Assembly (NCBI GenBank): GCA_009903855.1
Contig: WYEK01000114.1
Span: 1-5,136 of the forward strand
Direction of reading: 5' to 3'
From: Thermocrinis sp.
GTDB taxonomy: Bacteria; Aquificota; Aquificia; Aquificales; Aquificaceae
DNA: 5,136 bases
The notes beneath the pieces were generated by a model. It saw nothing but the letters and a program-made list of their open reading frames with translations. It was not told where the DNA came from and did not search any database. The position numbers and the translations under genes were made by a program. How positions within the stretch are numbered: the first letter of the stretch is position 1; each line of letters begins with the position of its first letter. Shown one piece after another: positions 1-5,136 of this stretch.

Positions 1-819
1 GTGGAGGATATGGTCTTTCAATACAAAGACTTAGCCATTGCGTGCCTGCCCTATCCCAGTGAAAGGGTCCTGACCACCATCTCGGAGGATGCCCACAGAA
101 GCTACTCCCACAAAGTAGCCCAGTATCTAAAAGCCTTGGCAAAGAGGGTGGAAGGCTATAGATACCGCATACTCCTCGCCCATCTCATGGTGGAAAAGGG
201 GAAGATTGCTGGCTCAGAAAGGGAGGCAAGCGTGAGCAGTTTTTATGCCATAAGACCAGACCAAATACCCGATAGCTTTCACTATGTAGCCCTTGGACAT
301 CTCCACCTCAACCAAAGAATAGAGTCAGCCATTCCACCCACTCACTACTCGGGCAGTCTTTATCAGATAGATTTTTCCGAGAAGGGCACAAAGAAGTTTG
401 TTAATTTGGTAGTTCTGGAGGAATTTGGGGCAAAGGTGCAAGCTTTGGAGCTTTCCCTATACAGACAGTTAAAGGAGGTGAGAATAGCAAAGGGTCAAAG
501 CATTGACAAGGTTCTGGATGAAATAAAAGATCAAAAAGCACTCTTTAAAGTGATCTTGGAGGCGGACATAAAGGACCCAATGCTCAATCTGAAAACCCAA
601 AAACTGCACCAGGTATTGGGTGAAAAGCTTGTCTTTTTAAATTTGGAACTGCCCGAGAGTAGCTCCACTGAGCTTCCCATAGAAGTGGAAGGCTTGGACC
701 TTTTGCAGATTTACAGGGCATACTACAAACAGAATTACAATCAAGACCTGCCCGAAGAGATAGAAAGAGAAGTTTTTCGCTTGTTGAACGAAGTTCAGCA
801 TGAGACCCATCAGGCTTGA
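1..819 (+). CDS. sbcD: SbcD (Mre11-type) nuclease subunit, 5'-truncated by window edge
   Basis: Metallophosphoesterase-family nuclease subunit of the SbcCD (Mre11-Rad50) complex, which cuts DNA hairpins and processes blocked double-strand ends in the cytoplasm. The visible 272 codons correspond to the C-terminal two thirds. A typical SbcD has roughly 380 residues, and the early metal motifs (DxH, GDxxD, GNHD) would lie upstream of the window. Visible landmarks, numbered from the window edge, are a late metal-ligand histidine in LLAHLMVEKG (about H61), the SERE segment (72-75), and the ALGHLH motif with H100 and H102. These are followed by the family pattern YSGSLYQIDFSEKG near 117-130. Residues from about 135 form the capping domain. 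The helical tail near 230-268 is where Mre11 proteins bind the Rad50 coiled-coil base. The GTG at position 1 is in frame but is probably an internal valine, not the start. The gene overlaps sbcC by 20 nt. Family assignment is firm. Confidence 0.93.
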   Translation: MEDMVFQYKDLAIACLPYPSERVLTTISEDAHRSYSHKVAQYLKALAKRVEGYRYRILLAHLMVEKGKIAGSEREASVSSFYAIRPDQIPDSFHYVALGHLHLNQRIESAIPPTHYSGSLYQIDFSEKGTKKFVNLVVLEEFGAKVQALELSLYRQLKEVRIAKGQSIDKVLDEIKDQKALFKVILEADIKDPMLNLKTQKLHQVLGEKLVFLNLELPESSSTELPIEVEGLDLLQIYRAYYKQNYNQDLPEEIEREVFRLLNEVQHETHQA

Positions 820-3679
820 ACTGGAAAACTTTACCATCTTTAGGGGAAGGCACAGCGTAGACTTCTCAGGGCTTAGGTTTTTTATCATTCAGGGTAGGAC
901 GGGGGCAGGAAAGACAAGTTTAATAGACGCCATGTGCTATGCCCTTTTTGGAAAGGTGCCAAGACACGGAGATAGAAGAGACCTCCACGAGCACTTGATT
1001 TCAAAAGGAACAGACCATATGAGGGTATTCTTGGAGTTTTCCGTCAGGGACAGGAGATATGCCATTGAAAGGGCTGTGAGGAAGGGAAGGGGTGAGGTAA
1101 GATTCTGGGAAGGGAACAAGCTTAAGAATGTAAAGGCAAACGAGCTTCCTGAGTTGGTCAAAAGGGTCTTGGGAGTTGATTACGATACCTTTACCAAGGT
1201 TATACTTTTGCCACAGGGACAGTTTGATAGGTTTTTAAAGCCCGAAAGACCACAGCAAAGGAGGGAAATTCTAAACAAGCTTTTGGGTGTAGATACCCTT
1301 ATTGAGAAAATGGCGGAGCTGATAAGGGAGACAAAAAGACAGATTGAAAACCGCTTGGAGGCTATAACCGCATCCCTGCGTGAGCTCAGCTTTGCTACAA
1401 AAGAGGAGCTTGAGAGGGTAAACAAAGAGATCACCCTTTTGGAGAAGGAGCTTAATCTTCTGGAAGAAGAGAGAAAGAAGCTACAGGAAAGGCTCAATAT
1501 TGCATCCCACAGGGACCGCCTCCAAGAAGAGCTAACAGAGTGCCAAAGACAGCTCGAAGAACTTCTTGAAAAGGCAGAGGAGATGGAACAGCTTGAGAGG
1601 GATCTTCAGGTGATGGAAGAGCTAAGCTCCTATGCCCCCTACGTGGAAAGTTTTAAAAGCCTTTCCCAAAGGGAAGAGCAGGAGATAAAGGAAATAAAGA
1701 GTTTAAGGGAGAAACTCGCCAAACTCTCCCATCAGAGGGAGCAGTTCCAAATACAGTTGGAAAAATACCGCCAAGAGTGGGAAAGATTGGGCGAGTACGA
1801 TGTGCAAATAGAACAGCTAACAAAAGAGTTAGAAAGGTTAAAGAACGCCCTTGAAAAGCATAGAGAAAGAAACCAAAAGTTAAAGGAGTTGGAGGACGTA
1901 GAAGAAAAGATAAAGACTTTGGAAGAAGAGATAAGAAATCTAACGGAGAGAATAGACAGGGGCGAAAACTACATAAAGGAGCTAAAGGAGAAGATAGAAG
2001 ATTTAGAGGAAAAACAAAGAAGACTTTTGGAGCTCAATCCCATAAAGATAAAGCTTGATGAGGTGAAGAGAGAAAGGGAAAGCTTGGAACTTCTTAAAAA
2101 AGAGAAGGAGGGCTTGGAAGAACAGTTAGAAAAAATCAGGAGGGACATAAAAGAGAAGGAAAGCTCCCTTGTTCGCTTTCATGTGGAGCACATAAGAGCA
2201 CACCTAAAGGAGGGAGACCTCTGCCCAGTGTGTGGCAATGTAGTTACCCAGCTACCTCCCACCGAGCCCTCTGAAAACTTTGAAACCATCAAAAGGGAAC
2301 TGGATAGGCTTAAAGCCCTTGAATCTGAGTACCTTGAGAAAAGGGCAAGAATAGAGAGCAAGCTTTCTGCCCTGGAGGAAAAGGAAAGGGAGCTAAGGCA
2401 ACTGCTAAATGAATGGGAGGAAGAAGAGAGGTTTGAAGAGGAGTATAGGGAACTACAAAAGGCTCAAGCTGAACTGGAGGAAGGCAGAAGAAAGCTAAAA
2501 CAGGCGGAGGAAAAGCTTAAGAATTTAAAGGAGGAGCTGAGCGCCAAGAGGGAAAGGCTATCCACCCTGGAGGGTAAGAGGGAAAAATTGCAAACCTCAA
2601 TAAAAGAGATAGAGGAGCATTTAGCAATAGAAGGCTTTTGGGAGGTTAAGGAGCAGGACATAAGGGAAAAACAGATTAAGTTAAAAACCCTCAAAGACAG
2701 AAGGGATATGATAAGAAACAGCTATACCACTATCTCCGAACAGCTAAGGAACGTAGAACTGGAGGAGAAAAGGGTCCAAACCGCCCTTTTAGAAAGGGAG
2801 AGGAATATACAAAGCCTGAAGGAGGAAAAGGAAAGGGTTGTCAAAAATTTGGAGCCTGCCATAAAGAAGTTTGGGCTTGGAACAGTGCAAGAGCTGGAAA
2901 AACTCATAAAACCCAAGGAATACATAGAAAGGCTAAAGCAAGAGTTGGAAGATTACAAAAGGAGCGTTGCCCTGTTGAAAGAAAAGGAGCAAAGGCTAAA
3001 AGAAGAACTAAAGAACTTTGAGGGAGTAGAACCTACCCAAGAGATAAGGGCTAAGGTGCAACAGGTGGAAGAAGAGTACAAAAACAAAAATGTTCAGCTT
3101 GGACATTTAAGGGAACAAAAAACGCGCATAGAGGAAGGCTTAAAAAGGAAGGAAGAGCTTTTGAAGGATCAAGAGGAGCTTCAGAGGAAGGAGGGTATAT
3201 ACAGAATCCTTGAAAGGGACTTTAGGGCAGACAGGCTTCAGGAATTTTTAAGTCAGATCATGCTCCAAAGGATCATAGCAAGGGCCAACTTCTACCTGCA
3301 AAAATTCACAGCTGGTGCCTACGAGTATGATTTGGAAGGTTCAGAAATCCTGATAATAGACAGGCTCTCCGGACACAAAAGAAGCGTAAGCACCTTGAGT
3401 GGTGGAGAGACCTTTTTGGCAAGCCTCTCTTTAGCCTTCGGAGTAAGCGACATAATATCCAAGAATGCACCCATAGAGAGCCTTTTCATTGATGAGGGCT
3501 TTGGTAGTCTTGATAGGGAAACGAGGGAAGGGCTATCTCAGTTTTTTGAGATGATAAAGCTAAATGCCAACAGAATGGTGGGGATCATAAGTCATTTGGA
3601 GGATCTGGCAGAGAAGTTTGACCAACGCATAGAAGTGGTGAGGCGAGGAGATAGGTCTTTTGTAAACGTGATAGTGTGA
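800..3679 (+). CDS. sbcC: SbcC (Rad50-type) DNA double-strand-break repair ATPase
   Basis: ATPase and tethering subunit of SbcCD. ATP-driven closing and opening of two SbcC heads controls DNA access to the SbcD nuclease. At 959 residues it has the normal length and is complete. The N-lobe carries Walker A GRTGAGKT (32-39) and the Q-loop LLPQGQFDRFL (Q139 or Q141). A long Glu/Lys/Leu-rich coiled coil runs from about 165 to 470. The zinc hook CPVC (C475, C478) sits almost exactly at the centre, and the returning coiled coil runs to about 790. The C-lobe has signature LSGGE (866-870), Walker B LFIDEG with catalytic E899, D-loop SLD (903-905) and the H-loop histidine H932. No key residue is missing. 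The ATG at 800 is chosen because MRPIRLELENF supplies the first strand expected before Walker A. It has no clear Shine-Dalgarno, so translation is probably coupled to sbcD. The gene ends with tandem stops TGA-TAA. Confidence 0.97.
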   Translation: MRPIRLELENFTIFRGRHSVDFSGLRFFIIQGRTGAGKTSLIDAMCYALFGKVPRHGDRRDLHEHLISKGTDHMRVFLEFSVRDRRYAIERAVRKGRGEVRFWEGNKLKNVKANELPELVKRVLGVDYDTFTKVILLPQGQFDRFLKPERPQQRREILNKLLGVDTLIEKMAELIRETKRQIENRLEAITASLRELSFATKEELERVNKEITLLEKELNLLEEERKKLQERLNIASHRDRLQEELTECQRQLEELLEKAEEMEQLERDLQVMEELSSYAPYVESFKSLSQREEQEIKEIKSLREKLAKLSHQREQFQIQLEKYRQEWERLGEYDVQIEQLTKELERLKNALEKHRERNQKLKELEDVEEKIKTLEEEIRNLTERIDRGENYIKELKEKIEDLEEKQRRLLELNPIKIKLDEVKRERESLELLKKEKEGLEEQLEKIRRDIKEKESSLVRFHVEHIRAHLKEGDLCPVCGNVVTQLPPTEPSENFETIKRELDRLKALESEYLEKRARIESKLSALEEKERELRQLLNEWEEEERFEEEYRELQKAQAELEEGRRKLKQAEEKLKNLKEELSAKRERLSTLEGKREKLQTSIKEIEEHLAIEGFWEVKEQDIREKQIKLKTLKDRRDMIRNSYTTISEQLRNVELEEKRVQTALLERERNIQSLKEEKERVVKNLEPAIKKFGLGTVQELEKLIKPKEYIERLKQELEDYKRSVALLKEKEQRLKEELKNFEGVEPTQEIRAKVQQVEEEYKNKNVQLGHLREQKTRIEEGLKRKEELLKDQEELQRKEGIYRILERDFRADRLQEFLSQIMLQRIIARANFYLQKFTAGAYEYDLEGSEILIIDRLSGHKRSVSTLSGGETFLASLSLAFGVSDIISKNAPIESLFIDEGFGSLDRETREGLSQFFEMIKLNANRMVGIISHLEDLAEKFDQRIEVVRRGDRSFVNVIV

Positions 3680-3685
3680 TAAAAT
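3677..3685 (+). promoter_or_regulatory. Candidate extended -10 promoter element upstream of the 3695 gene
   Basis: The bases TGATAAAAT read as an extended -10 box: TG, one spacer base, then TAAAAT at 3680-3685. The element overlaps the tandem stop of sbcC. Upstream, T-rich bases around 3658-3663 (TTTTGT, spacing 16) are a poor -35, although an extended -10 can work without one. A start about seven bases downstream would fall near 3692, leaving only a few bases before the ATG at 3695. This is a motif reading only. A-rich DNA at a stop codon can mimic a -10 box by chance. Confidence 0.4.
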
Positions 3686-3694
3686 AAAAAACTT

Positions 3695-4414
3695 ATGATA
3701 ACCAGGGTAGGCTGGAGTATAACCCATCAGGAATTTACCATCACCGATTATTACTACTTTTCAATCCTTCAGAGGGAGGCAGAAAAACACAACATAATCA
3801 TAGAGGAGGTGGATCGTTGGGAAAAGTTAAAGGAGTATGATACGATAGTGTTCAACTATCCGGAAATTCCCTTCACTGAAAAGGAGGCGGAGGAGGTAGA
3901 AAAGTGGGTTTGGGAGCTTGGAAAAAAGGTCATACTGGGCGGATACTATAAAAACGAAGATCACATAGCGGACACCTGCAACACCCTGGCAAGAAGGTTC
4001 GGCATGGAGCTAAACCCAGATGAGGTGATTGACGAGGTAAACAACCACAACGGAGAAAAGTATTTTGTGGTAACCTCAAAAATCAGAAGGTACAACAAGA
4101 ATCAAAAAAACGAAGTTAACGTAGAAAAAATCATGCTCGCATGCAGTGCGTCCATAAAGCCTCTTATGCCCGATATAAAGGTGGTGGTCAGAGGAGAAGA
4201 CACCGCAGTCTCCAACATGGGCAACTACACCCTGCTCATTGCAGAGCAGATAGCACCCACCAGCGGTGGATACTTTTGTCTTGCGGGCACCTGCGTCTTT
4301 TGGGACAATTACTCCATAACCCTATACAACAACCTTGAATTTTCTTTGAATCTCCTAAGGCACCAAACTCCTCTGCCAACCCAATCGGGCAAGCAGGTAA
4401 TCTTTGGCCTATAA
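3695..4414 (+). CDS. Conserved-looking hypothetical protein, GATase1-like (GldG/DUF4350-type) fold suspected
   Basis: I do not recognise a named function. The 239-residue protein has no signal peptide or membrane segment and should be cytoplasmic. Its pattern resembles class-I glutamine amidotransferase-like domains found in GldG/DUF4350-type proteins. It has an opening strand with ITHQEFTITDYY (9-20), a strand YDTIVFNYP (48-56), and then FTEKEAEEVEKWV (60-72) leading to KKVILGGYY (77-85). After a variable middle comes a late strand and helix, AGTCVFWDNYSI then YNNLEFSLNLLR (197-222). This matches the family's usual 'GD..F..N......N..F..N' ending. No convincing Cys-His-Glu amidotransferase triad is evident. 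Cysteines are at 95, 150, 195 and 200. The ATG is the first possible start after in-frame TGA and TAA stops at 3677-3682, and it has no Shine-Dalgarno. The gene lies 15 nt after sbcC in the same frame, and 31 nt before the isomerase start. It is clearly coding by composition, but the fold call is inference. Confidence 0.8.
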   Translation: MITRVGWSITHQEFTITDYYYFSILQREAEKHNIIIEEVDRWEKLKEYDTIVFNYPEIPFTEKEAEEVEKWVWELGKKVILGGYYKNEDHIADTCNTLARRFGMELNPDEVIDEVNNHNGEKYFVVTSKIRRYNKNQKNEVNVEKIMLACSASIKPLMPDIKVVVRGEDTAVSNMGNYTLLIAEQIAPTSGGYFCLAGTCVFWDNYSITLYNNLEFSLNLLRHQTPLPTQSGKQVIFGL

Positions 4415-4415
4415 T
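4410..4415 (+). promoter_or_regulatory. Candidate -10 box (TATAAT) upstream of the isomerase gene
   Basis: A perfect consensus TATAAT overlaps the TAA stop (4412-4414) of the preceding gene. A second overlapping TAAAAT lies at 4415-4420. Initiation about seven bases past TATAAT would give a leader of some 24 nt that still contains the strong ribosome binding site. No good -35 hexamer is visible 16-18 bp upstream, where the sequence is GC-rich around CGGGCA, and there is no extended TGn. The case therefore rests on the -10 alone. Confidence 0.4.
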
Positions 4416-4427
4416 AAAATCAAAACT

Positions 4428-4438
4428 AGGAGGGAGGT
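4428..4438 (+). promoter_or_regulatory. Strong Shine-Dalgarno that fixes the isomerase GTG start
   Basis: The purine run AGGAGGGAGGT contains GGAGG and GAGGT and ends 7 nt before the GTG at 4446. It is the only strong ribosome binding site at a gene start in this window. It decides for GTG 4446 over the in-frame TTG at 4404, which lies inside the previous gene and lacks such a site. Confidence 0.85.
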
Positions 4439-4445
4439 TTTTCCA

Positions 4446-5136
4446 GTGAAGGCACAAGAATGGATAGAAAGATTGCCAGAACAGTTCGTTGTGTATGAGA
4501 TTACTCCTATATATCCCAACGATTACAAGGGGATCGTCTTTACCGGAATGGGTGGCTCTGGGATTGTAGGGGATGTGCTAAAGCTCTTCTTAGAAAAGGA
4601 TGGGGTGGCGGTTCCCGTCCTCTCTCTGAGGGGTTATGAACTACCTCCCTATGTGAGGGAGGGTTGGCTATTGGTGGCTATTAGCTACAGCGGAAACACG
4701 GAAGAGACCCTGAGCGTGGCGGATGAGGGAATAAAAAGGGGTTTAAAGGTTGTCTGCGTCAGCTCTGGGGGTAAGCTAAGGGAGGTTGCCCAAAGGGAAG
4801 GTTTAGACTTTGTGGAGGTTCCCTCTAACTATGCGCCACGCTACGCCTTTGGCTTTATGTTATCGGCAGTTATGAGCCTGTTTGGGAAAAAGGATCCCAT
4901 AGAGAGAATAAGAAAGCACTTGGAAGAAAGCAAAGGAGAGATAAAGGAAACCGCTTACCGCATTGCCCAAGTTATTCAGAACTACATTCCCATAGTTTAT
5001 GGCACACCGCTAACGGAACCCATAGCCTTCCGATGGAAAACTCAGGTCAACGAAAACTCCAAAACCCTTTGCTACACCGCCACACTGCCCGAACTCCACC
5101 ACAATGAAGTGGTAGGGCTTGACAATCCAATAACAA
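4446..5136 (+). CDS. Bifunctional phosphoglucose/phosphomannose isomerase (SIS domain), 3'-truncated by window edge
   Basis: Interconverts glucose-6-phosphate and fructose-6-phosphate, and also mannose-6-phosphate and fructose-6-phosphate, in central sugar metabolism and sugar-nucleotide supply (cytoplasm). The first 230 codons are present with no stop. The family is about 300-330 residues long, so roughly 70-100 residues lie beyond the edge. The first SIS domain shows the sugar-phosphate loop TGMGGSGIVGD (33-43) and ISYSGNTEET (79-88). It also has the PRYAFG segment (131-136). The second SIS domain begins near 170 and includes FRWKTQVNENSK (195-206) and PELHHNEVVG (215-224). E203 and H219 sit where the catalytic base and ring-opening histidine are placed in the Pyrobaculum-type PGI/PMI enzymes. 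The threonine linked to mannose acceptance would lie outside the window. The GTG start is set by a strong Shine-Dalgarno. Family identity is firm. Dual activity is inferred, and a monofunctional SIS isomerase remains possible. Confidence 0.93.
   Translation, partial: MKAQEWIERLPEQFVVYEITPIYPNDYKGIVFTGMGGSGIVGDVLKLFLEKDGVAVPVLSLRGYELPPYVREGWLLVAISYSGNTEETLSVADEGIKRGLKVVCVSSGGKLREVAQREGLDFVEVPSNYAPRYAFGFMLSAVMSLFGKKDPIERIRKHLEESKGEIKETAYRIAQVIQNYIPIVYGTPLTEPIAFRWKTQVNENSKTLCYTATLPELHHNEVVGLDNPIT

Noticed and set aside
1..3. GTG at position 1 as the start of a short standalone SbcD-like protein.
   Set aside because: It coincides with the window edge, and the protein would lack the early metal-binding motifs needed for nuclease activity. 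An internal codon of a longer sbcD is far more likely.
584..2925. Several minus-strand open frames (for example 1180-1497, 2464-2694, 2722-2925) rich in Ser, Leu and Phe.
   Set aside because: They are complements of the purine-rich, Glu/Lys/Leu-coding strand of sbcD and sbcC. Their Ser/Leu/Phe-biased composition, lack of recognisable motifs and position inside a well-conserved gene mark them as shadows.
1300..3200. Long purine-rich, repetitive-looking GAG/AAG/AGG stretches that could suggest a repeat array or polypurine structural element.
   Set aside because: The stretch codes for the heptad-type coiled coil of SbcC. There is no fixed repeat unit, and the composition follows from Glu/Lys/Arg codons.
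4404..4406. In-frame TTG as an upstream start for the isomerase.
   Set aside because: It lies within the preceding gene and has no good Shine-Dalgarno, while GTG 4446 has a strong one at ideal spacing and gives a normal N-terminus.
4415..4445. Possible terminator or riboswitch in the gap before the isomerase.
   Set aside because: The 31 nt contain no stem of useful length and no T-run after a hairpin. They are explained by -10-like bases and the ribosome binding site.
4141..4457. Alternative frames inside and past the end of the 3695 gene (4141-4338 on +, 4236-4457 on -).
   Set aside because: Their His/Arg/Gln- or Pro/Cys-rich, low-coherence translations have no plausible fold pattern. The host frame reads as a continuous alpha/beta protein.

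Overview
The window carries four genes, all on the + strand and tightly packed. The codon choice (arginine almost always AGG/AGA, frequent ATA for isoleucine), the Lys/Glu-rich proteins and the very short gaps suggest a thermophilic bacterium. An Aquificota member of the Hydrogenobacter/Thermocrinis/Aquifex type fits best. This is inferred from composition and gene style, not from a search.

Layout: (1) positions 1-819, the C-terminal two thirds of SbcD, the Mre11-type nuclease. The gene begins before the window. (2) 800-3679, a complete SbcC, the Rad50-type ATPase with a zinc hook, whose start overlaps the end of sbcD by 20 nt. (3) 3695-4414, a 239-residue protein of no assigned function that reads like a class-I glutamine amidotransferase-like (GldG/DUF4350-type) alpha/beta domain. 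(4) 4446 to the right edge, the first 230 codons of a SIS-domain bifunctional phosphoglucose/phosphomannose isomerase, with no stop inside the window.

SbcD and SbcC form one complex that opens and trims DNA ends and hairpins, and their overlap points to translational coupling. The two downstream genes have no evident link to DNA repair. Each is preceded by a -10-like box overlapping the stop codon of the gene before it, so each may have its own promoter within a same-strand array. The upstream one would give an almost leaderless mRNA. No RNA gene, mobile element, CRISPR array, long repeat or convincing terminator hairpin was seen. The non-coding DNA totals only 46 nt (3680-3694 and 4415-4445).

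I do not see an undescribed multi-gene system here. The points most worth following up are the unassigned third gene and the promoter/start arrangement at the two short gaps.
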